Source: Anaeromyces robustus
Lineage: Eukaryota; Neocallimastigomycota; Neocallimastigomycetes; Neocallimastigales; Neocallimastigaceae
NCBI GenBank assembly: GCA_002104895.1
Contig: MCFG01000099.1
Span: forward strand, 1-64,000
Direction of reading: 5' to 3'
DNA: 64,000 nucleotides
This document shows positions 46,670 through 58,853 of the stretch, in pieces. Positions within the stretch are counted from its first letter, which is position 1, and each line of letters begins with the position of its first letter. The notes under the pieces are model-generated. The model saw only the letters and a program-made list of their open reading frames with translations, was not told where the DNA came from and did not search any database. A program made the position numbers and the translations under genes.

Positions 46670-47184
46670 TTATAAATATATATGTAAATATATATATATA
46701 TATATTTATTTTTATTATTTATTTTATTTATTTAATTTTTTTTCTTATTATAATAATAATCATGTATTATTCTTGTATAAATATAAAACAATACTGTTTT
46801 ATATGTATATAGTATTGTTGTACAAGTAAAGATCAAACGATAAATAAACCAATGGAACCAACAGATTCAGGGTTATTAAGTTTAAAACTAACTAAAGAAA
46901 TATTAAATAAATCCAAACCTTCATTTCATTTTTGCGTTTATGAAAAAAATAATGCTGAACAACGTCAATTAGCTAATGAATTTTTAGTACCTTTAGGTTA
47001 TTCTATTGAATGGTGTATTAAAGCATTAATTATGGTTCAAAAGCAAACATTAGAAGCTGAAGATACAGAAGATAGTTATTCCAGTTATCTACCTGAAAAA
47101 ACACCTGAAGAAGAAAAAAATGAACTTATAAGGAAATCAATTGATTGGCTTAAAATTAATGCTTTACCAGTTGAAAAATCATAA
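43618..47184 (+). CDS. UFD1-like, TRAF-type Zn finger, AZUL protein
   Basis: Seven exons: 43618-43708, 43885-43944, 44069-44110, 44352-45172, 45521-45981, 46183-46507 and 46813-47184, in frame, 723 aa. The first ~160 residues resemble the Ufd1 N domain (VRMIELPKCQQVKLEAMS, IKALLESYFRKEQTLLYIGQ, CIVIDTDIEVDIEPYEG). Residues ~345-495 hold TRAF-like Cys/His fingers (CENCHQYIPNQ, CEKCNKVFSRTEFPEHWHC, CDCGITLPLSEMVEHH, CRYC). Residues ~575-665 match the AZUL domain of UBE3A (YHKQLTVGCGKDFCTNIYCC, then LKLTKEILNKSKPSFHFC), including the four zinc cysteines. A Cys-rich linker lies between (CTNKNCSHY, GLCATCYGLFW). AZUL binds the proteasome subunit Rpn10/S5a in human UBE3A, so a ubiquitin-proteasome adaptor role is inferred. 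No HECT domain follows. Confidence 0.85.
45369..45406. repeat. 38-bp perfect palindrome in intron
   Basis: AAATAATACTAATATATAT and its reverse complement meet without spacer inside the intron 45173-45520 of the UFD1-AZUL gene. The core is (TA)n, but the outer 11 bases on each side are not simple repeat. Confidence 0.85.
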
Positions 47185-48328
47185 AATTTTAAATTAAAAG
47201 TAAAATACCATTAATAATAATTAATAATTTTAATTATGATCATATAACAGTAATAATCATGATAATAATAAGAGAAATAGAAAATAATAAATAAATAAAT
47301 AAAAATAAAAATAAAATAAAATGAAAGAAAAAAAAATAAAAATAAAAAAAATAAAAAAAATAAAATGAAAAAAAAAATAATAATAAAATAAAAAAAAAAA
47401 ATAAAATAAATAAATAAAATAAATAAATAAAAAATATCTAATAAAAATATTGATAATAATAAAATAATTAAAAAAAAAAAAAAAAATAAAATAAAAATTA
47501 AAAGATAAAGCGTTTTTTTTTTTTTTTTTATTTTAAAAAATAAAAATTATTTTTTTTAACAAATTATATAATAAAGAAAATTATTATTTTTTTTATTATA
47601 ATATATACAAAAGTAAATACATAAATAAATATATTAAACATAAACTTATACATTTTTCTTCTATATTTTTTCTTTTCTATTTTTTTTTTTTTTTTATTTT
47701 TATTTTTATTTTTGTTATTTATTATTTCTTTTATCTTATATATATTTATATTTATAATTTTTTCTTCTGCATAATATTATTATAATTTTTTGTTATATAA
47801 AAGTTAAAATTTAATATATATATATGTATATATCTTTCTTTGACATATATAATTATTATAATTATTATATTTATTTATTTATTTTTATTTATTTATTTAT
47901 TTATTTATTTATTATTTTATAATTTTTTATTTTTTATTTTTTTTATTTTTTTATTTTTTATTTTTTTTTTTTATTTTTATATATTATATATTTTTATTTT
48001 ATTTTATTATTATTGCTATTATTTTTTTTATTACTATTTTTTTTTTTTTTTTTTTTTTTTCATTTTATTAATATTTTGTATTTATTATATATTTAGGTAA
48101 ATAATTATTAAATTTTTTTACAAAAAATAAAATAAAATAAAGATAAAATAAAAGAAAAAAAAAATAATTAATAAAACAAAGAAAAAAAAAAAATAATAAA
48201 ATAAGTAAATAAATAAAATAAATCAAAATAATTTATATTTAAAGGTAATAATAAAAGGATAATAATTATAAACTTATTTTTTAATATATGAATATTTATA
48301 TAATAGATATAATTATATTTTACATAAT
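47185..48328. other. Convergent intergenic region, no gene seen
   Basis: Two genes end facing each other here. Sequence is A-rich (AAAAT-type) to about 47520 and T-rich beyond 47630, as expected for two 3' flanks. ORF-like stretches encode only Ile/Phe/Tyr/Leu. Confidence 0.65.
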
Positions 48329-48888
48329 TTAAATGTTAAATGGATTATCATCATCCATACTATTAGAAACTGTAACTTGATTTGAATTATTGTTCATATC
48401 CGCATTTATAAATGGATTATTACTTATTCTATGATTATCATTATAGGATATAATAATTTTATTATCATTCATATTATTAAGTTGATCAGCATCTTCTATA
48501 GTAATACTTGGTTTAGTTATTTCATGATCATATGATAAAGTAGAAATAGAAGAATCTATCATGCCTGAGGAATAAGTTGAATCTACATCAATACTATCTA
48601 TTGTATTATTATAAATTTCTGATATATTAGACAAAGTATTTATAATTGATTTTGACCTTGATGTTGTTGATGAAGAATCTTCTAATGGTGATGGTGAAGG
48701 TGATTGTTGATATTTTAAGGAATTTTCATCAATATAAAGTGATGAAATTGGTTGATAATCCTTCATTTGTTTTTGAACTTCAACAATTTGTTGTTTTTGT
48801 TGTTCTACCATATTTAATGTTTTAGAATTTTCTATATTTACTGCTTTATCTTGATCTTGATCCTGATCTTGTTCAGAATCATTATTTA

Positions 48889-48919
<31 letters not shown>

Positions 48920-51512
48920 GTTATTGTTATTGTTATTATTATTGTTATTATTATTGTTATTATTATTGTTATTATTATTGTTATTTTTACTGTTATTCAT
49001 TTTATCTATTGGTGGGGTAGGTAATGCATGAACATGATTACTACTTACAACAACAGTTGGTTCTATGTTAAATGGTATATTATTTATGATTGGTTTTAAA
49101 TTAAATGTATTTTTATTATTGTTATTATTTATATAATTATTATTATTGTTATTTATATTATTTATATTATTATTATTATTATTATCATTATTATTATTGT
49201 TATTATTGTTAGTGTTATTACCTATTAATGGTTGTAATGGTTGTGATATAGGAGATCCTTGTACACTAGAACTACTACTATTTGGTAAATTTAAAGAATT
49301 AATGGTAGGTGAACACTGAGGTGACAACTGTGGTTGTGCTGCAATATTTAATGGACTAACAGGTGTAAGTTGTGGTGTTGTATTTTGAGAAGTTTGTGAT
49401 GGTACTAAAGCATTAGTGGAAATAATTAAAGGTGAAACTTGTAATTGTGGTGATGTAATATTACTTATTTGTGGTGATGTAATACTATTCAGTTGGGGTG
49501 ATGTAATATTATTTATTGAATTCATGACTGGTGATGTTACATTCATATTTATATCACCATTTCCATTAATATTATTCGTATTAATATTATTACTGCTTTG
49601 GATTTGAGTATTAAGAAGAACTGGACTCATTGAAGGTGATAATTGATTTGGTAATTGATTTGACATTTCAACATTCAATGAAGTATTACTACCATTATTA
49701 TTTATAAGACGATTTATAGAATTAAGTTGTTGAATATGAGTAGAAACAACTAAAGGTGAACTACCACCACTCATACCACTCATCATTGAAGATTGACTAC
49801 TAATTGAAGCTGTATCACCTTGATTAATAATATGTTTTTGATTCATAAGCATTTCAGCGGTTAAAGGATTTTTATTAATAACTTGATTACCATTACTAAA
49901 AGTCAACGTATTATTATTTACATTATTAATTTGAAGTAATGGGTTAATATTAACCATTCCCGTAGGTTGATGTTCTACTAAGGATGATGCAGAAGAATTT
50001 ATCATTCCATTTTTCATAATTGGTGATGTCATTGCTTCTGGATTAATTACAGGAGATCTATTGGATGACATAACAGAACTTTCAGCTGTTATAATAGATG
50101 AATTAGCTAAAATTGCAAAGGAAGAATCATGATTACTTAATGGTGGACTAAACATACCACTAATACTTGTATTTGGATGATTTAATATTGGAGTAGAATT
50201 ATTACTACTATTTTGACTATTCGTTGTACTTGAATTTGGTGTAGTATTTAATGATGTATTAGAAATAAAATTATTAATAAGTAATTGATTCTCTTGTACA
50301 GTTTGTTGATAAAGCATTTTTGATTTATCATAATTTTCTTGAGATTTTTGTTGATTTTGATAATATATAGATGTTGTATCATTATTGTTTTCAGGATTAA
50401 ATGAATCATTAGAATTATTATTATTTATATACATTGCACCATTACTATTCACACTATTCATACTGTTAATACTATTTATACTTTTATCAGAAGAATTTGC
50501 TGAATTCACTGAACCATTGGAATTATTTCTAGCAATATAAGGATTATTATTCATTTGATTATCAGTATTTCCTGTTCCGTTCATATTTACATATGGATTA
50601 TTTATATAAGGGTTATTTGAACTCATTTTATTCATATTATTCATATTCATATTATTCATATTCATGTTATTCATATTATTCATATTATTCATATTATTCA
50701 TGTTATTCATGTTATTCATGTTATTCATGTTATTCATATTCATGTTATTCATATTATTCATATTATTCATGTTATTCATGTTATTCATATTATTCATATT
50801 ATTCATATTATTCATGTTATTCATGTTATTCATGTTATTCATATTCATATTCATGTTATTCATGTTATTCATGTTATTCATGTTATTCATATTATTCATA
50901 TTATTCATATTATTCATATTATTCATATTATTCATGTTATTCATGTTATTCACATTATTATTCATTATACCATTGTTAGCATTATTAGGAACTGTAGGTG
51001 GTAAACCATTAGAGTTTTGATTATTACCACCATTACCAATAATAACATTAAAATTAGGTTTTTTAAGAACAAGTGAACTCGATCTTGGAACAATAGGTGG
51101 AAGTTTTGGTTGTCTATGCTTAACAAGAGTACTTACTAAATCTGGTCTTTCATATTTTGAATTAAATTGAGTATTAAATTGAGTTTTACATTTTGTATCG
51201 AATGAAGTAGCAGAAAAAGTAGAATCAAATGATGCATTATCATCGAAATTTGGATTAGAAAAGTTTGGTTGGAAAGGTTTTGTATCAATACAACTCGATG
51301 TATCACTTTGAGAATCATAATCATCATTTAAAGCAAATACAGATGGAGGTCCCCATGATAATGTTTTAGGTTTCTTTCTTGGAAGAGATTGTGATTTTGT
51401 TTCAGTATTTACTTTTTCTTTATTAAGTACAGGACTTGTTAATGACATACGTCGATCAGTAGCAGGAATAGTTAAAGAGGAATCATCCATATTTTGCATG
51501 AAATGAGAATCC

Positions 51513-51547
<35 letters not shown>

Positions 51548-52507
51548 TCCATTGGAATCTGTAGATTCATTATATACTTCAAATGATGGCAAACTTTCCT
51601 CATCTAAATTATTATTACCATTTTTATTTGAATTTGGGTATAAATTGTTTGATTTATTATCACCTGGTCTTAGTATACGACCATTATTAGGATCAACAAA
51701 AGAAATACGACTTTTTATAGCATTATTATTAACATTTCTAATTGAATTTTTATTTGTAAGAATACCTTCTGTCGCTGGCGGCGTTACTTTAACATTTTTA
51801 TAACCAGTACTTTGTATACCATCGTTTCCATTATTATCTATGGTATTAATATTAATATCTTCACCGTCATCTTGTGTATATGGACCTCTATTTCTATATG
51901 TCACACTAAATTTTGGATTAAATTGATTTAAATGAATTCTATTTGGTTCTGATAATTTATTATTGTTATTATTATTATTAGCATAACTCATCATATTTCT
52001 ATTATCAATATTATAATTATAAGCATTAGGACCAATACTAATTCCTCTTTCTGCATAATAAGGATTAGGGTGATTATTAATGTTTGAATATTTTGAATTA
52101 TTATTTTGTTGATAATAATTTAAATTATCCTGATTTGATGAATTCATATCATCAGATTGTGAAGAAAAAAAAGATTTTATAGGATTCGTAGTAAAATATT
52201 TTGATATATTTTTCTTTCTTTGTGAATCAATATCTCTATCTCTAGTAAACGGTATATTATCATCATTATTCATAAGATCATTTGGACTGGCACTATTATT
52301 ACTACCAACATTGCTACCATTTTCATTATCATATATCAAATCACTTGAATAACTATTATTCATATTATTATTATAGAGCATCATTGACGATGTTCTTCGA
52401 TATTTCTTTTGTTCATTATCATCACTTTTCCATTTTATTGCTAAAAACGAAAGTATGAATATTAGAAATGCTATTGAAAAAACAACTACTATAATAATTG
52501 GATTCAT
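48329..52507 (-). CDS. Asn-rich single-pass membrane protein, 1392 aa
   Basis: One exon from ATG at 52507 to TAA at 48329. Residues 3-25 form a strongly hydrophobic segment (PIIIVVVFSIAFLIFILSFL) with a short N-terminus and IKWKSDD after it, suggesting a signal anchor with the bulk of the protein cytoplasmic. The rest is low complexity: Asn, Ser, Thr and Pro-rich. It includes SLPRKKPKTLSWGPPSVFALNDD (about 360-380), RRMSLTSP and many SP/TP sites, which would suit kinase regulation. A Met-Asn-Asn array fills ~520-625. A second array of nearly pure Asn occurs near ~1150-1200, and the C-terminus ends in DDDNPFNI with NPF-type motifs (NNPFIN, NPFNI) that may bind EH domains. I do not recognise the family. 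Wall or polarity function is speculation. Confidence 0.8.
50620..50955 (-). repeat. Met-Asn-Asn coding minisatellite
   Basis: About 35 copies of a nine-base unit (ATGAATAAT / ATGAATAAC variants) run in frame within the membrane protein, with occasional shortened ATGAAT steps that give MNMNN. Third-position AAT/AAC differences alternate in patches, indicating slippage in higher-order blocks. Confidence 0.92.
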
Positions 52508-54772
52508 TTTTTTTCTATATACTATTTATAATTTTTCGTTTTTTTTTTTTTTTTATTTTTTATTTTTTTTTTTTTATTATTTTATTTTATTTTATTTTGC
52601 TTTTTGTTTTTTTTTTTTTTTTTTTTTGTTTTTTTTATTTTTTTTTGTTTTGTTTTGTTTGTTTCCTGTTTTTCGTTTTTTTTTTTTTTGTTTTGTTTTT
52701 ATTTCGCTTTGTTCTTCTTTTTTTTTATTTCTTTTTTTTTTTTTTTTTTTTATAAGAAAAAATATTATTTAATTTTATATTATAAAAAGAAACAAAAAAA
52801 AAAGGAAAAGAAAAGAAAAAAAAGAAAAGAAAAAAAGAAAAGAAAAAAAAAGAAAAGAAAAAGTGAAATAATAAAATATATATATCTATAAAAAAAATAA
52901 CAATAAAATAATATAAAGTCAATAATAATTATATAACAAATATAAAATTAAATAATATATTAAGTATCTTATTAACAATTGAATATAATTATATTTTTTA
53001 ATTGATAAAAAAAAAGTATGTAATAAATTATTGATTAAAAATTGGATATTTAAATTATAATATATATTATAATTTACTGAATGTTTAGATAATTTTAATT
53101 TTCCAAACTATAATAATATTACAAATAATATTGATTCTTGCTCTAAATATTATATAAGAAATAATTGATAATTGTTAAAAAAAATTAATAGATATTTTGT
53201 ATTTTTAATAAAAAATAATAGAATTGTGTAAAATTTATTTATTATTTGTATGTTTTATTAATTAAAAAATATAATTTTCCTTTCTTTTTTCTTTTTTTTT
53301 TTTTTTTTTTTTTTTTTTTCTTCTTTCTTTCTTTTTTTCTCTTAGTGGTATCAAAAATATATATCAAATATTTTTTCTAAAAAAATAAATTGACTAATTA
53401 TTATTAATACTTTATATAATTTACAATTCCATTATCATTATTTTTCTTTGGTATTGATTTCAAAGTAATAAATGAATTTTTTATTATTAAAATATAATTA
53501 TATTGAAAAATTTCAGATGATATATATTTTTCTCCTAAATAAAAATTATATATATATAATATATATTATTATGTATATTTATATATAAAGAAAAAAATTG
53601 TTAAAATACATTGTAAATTTTATTATTTATTTATATAATTTATTTTATAGATTTATTTATTTAAATAATTTATTCTATAAAATATTTATATTATAAAAAA
53701 AATCAAATTATAAACTTAATAAAATAAAAGTAAAAAATAATAAATCTTTATATATTTAATAATCAAAAAGAATATTTTATTATGAAATTAAAATGAATCA
53801 AAATTGTATAATTAAATAGCAAGTTTTCAATAATAATAATAATAATAATATTAATAAATTGAAATTGAAATTATAAAAATTGCAATTTAATTCACCTTTA
53901 TGGATTTTGAATTTGATTTTAAATATATTAATGTTGTATAATTTATATAATTATTCCCTTGTACTCCATAAATCCATATTTAATAGTCTATTCTTTTTTA
54001 TAAAAAAGAAATTGTATTATTATATCTTATTACTAATTTTATCTTCTAAATTTTGAATTAGATTCAAATTTTATATATAATATTTTTATTAATAACAATA
54101 ATAATATAAATATAAAAATAAAGAAAATAAAAAAAAATATTTAAAAATAAATATATATATAAATTATATAAAAAAATATTAATAATAGAAAAATCAAAAA
54201 TAAGTATACCACCGAAAATTAGATATATATTATTTATTATTATAATATATTCTATTCTATTATTTTATATATATATTAATACTAAAATAATTGACTAAAA
54301 TAAATATATATAATAAAATTAATATATAAAATGAAATTATATAGGCTATATTAAAAATTAAAATTTATGGTTATATAATTTAATAATATTTCAATATAAT
54401 ATAATATATTAATAATATATATAATATAAGTTTTTATTATATTAAATGTATTTTATTATATAAGTTTTATATATTAAATATTAAATAATTATAACAAATA
54501 GATTATTAAAATAATAAATATTCTATATTTTTATTTTTAAAAATACAATAATTCATAAGTTTATAATTATTTTTAATATACAAAATATTAATGTATTTTT
54601 TTCTATTTATTACTGTTTATTAATCAGTAATTATAAATATTTAATATTAATACTATTATAAAAGTGCTTATAAATGAATGATATAGTAATTATGTTATTA
54701 TGGTAAATTTATTTTATATATAATAAATTATTATTATCATAAATACATAATCATTATAATGAATAAAGTTGT

Positions 54773-54811
<39 letters not shown>

Positions 54812-54868
54812 TGTTGTTCTATATTCATATATATATAATTAATATATTAAAATAAATAAAGGATATTT

Positions 54869-54944
<76 letters not shown>

Positions 54945-55374
54945 TTATTTACTATACATAGTTTTCCAAATAGAATATATAGAAGTTTATTAATTATTAA
55001 TTACTTATAATATAATTGTATTTATATTTATATATAAAATATATTAAATAAATTGGAACTATTTATTACATTATATTTTATTATATTGTTAAAAAATGTT
55101 TTAAAAAATTATATATAATAATTAATAATTGAATATTAAAATTTGTTTTTTGTTTTTTTTTTCGTTAATTCTTTTTTTTCCAAAAAAATAAAAGTAAAAT
55201 AAATTATAAATAATCATTTGATATATAATATATATTTATATATTTATATTTATAATATAGAAAATACTTTTTTTACCTAACATATTTATTAATAATATTC
55301 AACACCATTTTTTATTTTTTGTTTTATTGAATTGATAATCCTAACCTTTAAATTGAAATTAAAAAAGAAAGAGT

Positions 55375-55452
55375 ATAACATAAAACTAATAATTATCTTT
55401 TTTTATTTTCATATTTTAGAATAAAAAAAGATAATTATTAGTTTTATGTTAT
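55375..55452. repeat. Perfect hairpin, 32-bp arms, 14-nt loop
   Basis: The segment 55375-55406 is exactly the reverse complement of 55421-55452, including the non-simple core AAAACTAATAATTATC. The loop is 55407-55420. It is the longest perfect arm pair in the window and lies more than 2.5 kb from any gene I found. Confidence 0.92.
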
Positions 55453-57003
55453 TATATAAATATAATAAAATCGTTTTTGATCATTATTTTTCATATTATG
55501 AAATATTATTAATTTATATTTATATAATATGTTACAACAATTGTTAATTTTAGTTTTTTCCTTTTTCATATATATAATATAAATTATTATATTATAAATC
55601 ATTTAATATATCACATATCACACCACAATCAGAAAAAATTATATAAGGAAATATTTATATTAACAAATATTATATCATTCAGGTAAAAATAATGAATAAG
55701 TGACAGCATTAATGGTATATAATTATTACTCAGCTATTTAATTTCCTATATTTATACATAATATAATATAATAATAAAATAAAATAGGCCGTCATTTTTG
55801 TATATGTGCATATAATAATTATTATAATAAAAACATTAATAATAAATAATAGTGATGATAAATAAAAATTTATTTTTTTAAAAAATTAATAGTAATATGA
55901 AAATAAATAAATTAGTAAATAAGTAAATAAGTATTAAATAAATAAATAAAAATTGTATTTAAATAATATATTAATATATATTATTTATTTATTTAACTTA
56001 ATATAATTATTTATTTTGTAGAATTTATTTATTAATTAAATTTTTTTTAAATATATTTTTTCCTTTAAAAGTTTTAGATATATATTAAGTTTAATTTAAT
56101 TAAATATATAATAATATATTATATAATGTAATGAAATGTATTACATTTGAAATTTTAATTAAATAAATTAAATTTAATATGTTAATATATTTAAATATAT
56201 TAAAAAAATGTAAAATTTATATTATAATATTATATTTTATTATTAATATTATTTATATTATTTATATTACAATATTATTATATTTTATTATTAATATTAT
56301 TTTTAAAATAATTTAATATTAAAATTACAATTTTATTTTTCAAATGTGGAGGCAAATAATATTATAATAGAATAAATTATAGGTACCTAATATAAAATAA
56401 TCATTTATTATAAATTAAAAAAAAAAAAATTCAAAAGAAATTCCTTTTTTATATACTTTATCATATGACCATATGAGTATTATGTATAAATACATAAATA
56501 TATGTAATGACCATATATATATGTAAAAGTCATTTTTATAAATACAAACAAATAATATTTATAAATTAAAAAGAGTTGAATTTTTTTTTCTATATTGTTA
56601 ATTGTGAATTAAATAATAAAAGTGAAAAAAAATATTAAAAGTTAAAATATATATTTATTGTTTATCTAATTATGTATATAATAAGAAATATATTATTTTA
56701 TCATATTTTAATTTATAATATATTATCCTTTTTTTCCTTTAATAGGAAAAGATTATTATTATTTATTTACTAAAAATGTTAAAAAAAACATAGGTTAGAG
56801 ATACATATTATTTAATTAATAGATTAAATTGATAAAGTAATAAATAATGAATAAGTAATGTATAATAATAAGTAAGTATAATAAATAAATAATTAATTAA
56901 TTAATATGAATAATAATTAACAATAATTAACAGTAAAAAATATACTATTAATTATTATAATTTCATTTTTTTTATATTTTTTTATATTTTTTTATTTTTT
57001 TAA

Positions 57004-57100
<97 letters not shown>

Positions 57101-57761
57101 CAAAAACAAAACAAACAAGAAAAAAAAGTTTTTATATCAATTATTGATATAAAATATTGATATATATTTATGTTAATATATTAATATATTGTATTATTGA
57201 TAAATTTTGATATAGAATTATATGATATTAAAAAAAAAATTATTGACCTTTTTTGTTTTAAAAATTTTTTTAAATTATATTTAAACAATAGGAAAATAAC
57301 TTTTTTTAATTTATTTTTTTATTTTTATTTAGATATAATAAAGTACTTTTTTTTTGCGGTTTTGTATATATATAATAAATTTATTAATATTCACATAATT
57401 ATTTTTTTTTATTTTTTAATAAAAATATACTATATTAATCTTTTTTTTTTTTTTTATTTTTTTTATTTTTTATTTTTAATAAAAGTATAATATAATAAAG
57501 AAAAAAAAGATTAAAATAAATGAATAATGAATTTCATTTGTTAATTTTGAAAATGATTATTACTAAATAGTTTAAAAAAAATTAAAAAAAAAAAAATTAA
57601 TTAAAAGTTTAATCATAATTATAATAAAAAAGTAATTATAATAAAAAAGTATTAAATAGAAAATAAATATAATTTTAATATTTATGGTTGATAATTAATA
57701 TTAGAATAGTATATCTACTTTTATTTAAATCATGAAAAATAAGAAATTTAATTATCTATAA

Positions 57762-57930
57762 TAATAATAATGATAATGTATTATAATACATTATCATTAT
57801 TATTAAAAGTATGTATAAAAAATACATACTTTTAAATGCATTTTCAATTACTATTAATTTTTTTTTTATATATATTAATAACAAAAAAACTTATAAAAAA
57901 TGATGAAGAATGAAAATACATTCTTCAATA
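57762..57930. repeat. Cluster of three hairpins led by a 44-bp palindrome
   Basis: 57762-57805 is a perfect spacerless palindrome centred on TATTATAATA, with ATGATAATG flanks. It is followed at once by AAAAGTATGTAT-AAAAA-ATACATACTTTT (about 57805-57833). Near 57908-57929 comes GAAGAATG-AAAATA-CATTCTTC. Three separate stems within 170 bases is unusual even for this DNA. Confidence 0.85.
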
Positions 57931-58162
57931 ATTTTTATTCATTGATTGAAAAAAATTTATCAAATAAAATAATAAAAAAAAAAAAAATTAATAAAATTTA
58001 ATTAAAGTATATTTAAAAATAATTATAAAGAAAAAAGGTTTTAATAAAATACACAGTTCTAAAATCCCTTTTATTAAACCAGTACACTATAATTAATCAT
58101 TAATTAAAACAATAAAATTATATATTATATATATACATATATTTTATTTTAAAACAAGAAAT

Positions 58163-58282
58163 ATTAAGATATTTATTATATTAAATATTAAATAATAAAA
58201 TAATTAAGATATTTATTATATTAAATATTAAATAATAAAATAATTAAGATATTTATTATATTAAATATTAAATAATAAAATT
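58163..58282. repeat. 40-bp tandem repeat, three identical copies
   Basis: Units beginning ATTAAGATATTTATTATATT start at 58163, 58203 and 58243 with no difference that I could see. The array directly precedes the GC-rich retroelement scrap. Confidence 0.92.
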
Positions 58283-58299
58283 ATTAATTTTTTTTTTTA

Positions 58300-58510
58300 T
58301 AGACTTATCATGTGATTTTTCACATGAATGTATCGGAATTAAATTCCCTGCCTTACCTTTTCGGCGTCGACGCCCTTGGTATATTCATATATTTTACATT
58401 TGTACTTAAACCCTAACGCTAACTTAATAACGGGTCCAGTCTACAAGCCCCACATATGAATAGTAGTCACCAAGGAAACCGCCCAATAATTTAGAGCCGC
58501 ACCCCACATT
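58300..58510 (-). mobile_element. GC-rich retroelement fragment
   Basis: On the minus strand AAGGGCGTCGACGCCGAAAA (ending near 58355) matches AAGGGCGTCGACGTCGAAAA of the right-hand retroelement copy, coding the KGVDVEKIRHG region just before its C-terminus. The adjoining 58386-58510 is also far richer in G/C than its surroundings but does not align clearly with that copy. It may be a diverged or different member. No ORF survives. Confidence 0.65.
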
Positions 58511-58791
58511 ATTATTATTTAATAATTTTATTATTCTAATAAAATTATTAAGATATAAAGATTATATATTAAATATATTATTTAATATACTATTTTTTCA
58601 ACATCAAATTACTGAAAAATATTTTTTTAATAAGAATATTTAGATTAAATATTTTTAATTTAAAAGTTACCAACTGAAATTAAATATAATATCATTTATA
58701 TAAAAAGAAAAAGAAAGATTAAAAATATTTCCCTTCCATAGAATATCTAATATAACAAAATGAATAGTTTTTATATGCATATATTATTAAC

Positions 58792-58853
<62 letters not shown>

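Larger units (their letters stand above)
52508..58162. other. Gene desert, poly-T and palindromes
   Basis: The first 400 bases, upstream of the membrane protein, are T-rich and then A/G-rich (52790-52862). Beyond are A/T DNA, (TTTA)n at 54772-54811, (ATT)n at 54886-54943 and (AAAT)n at 57003-57099. No credible gene was seen. Perfect hairpins are listed separately. Confidence 0.6.

Noticed and set aside
50620-50955. Regular repeat considered as a CRISPR array
   Set aside because: Nine-base coding units without spacers, inside a eukaryotic ORF.
52455-52922. Poly-Phe and poly-Lys frames upstream of the membrane protein
   Set aside because: They arise from T-rich and A/G-rich homopolymer runs in the promoter region.
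57197-57490. 97-aa Phe/Ile/Tyr/Asn frame on the plus strand
   Set aside because: Composition equals that of random T-rich DNA, and there is no motif.
58405-58425. AAACCCTAACGCTAAC as a telomere-like tract
   Set aside because: Only one CCCTAA unit and one variant, inside a retroelement scrap.
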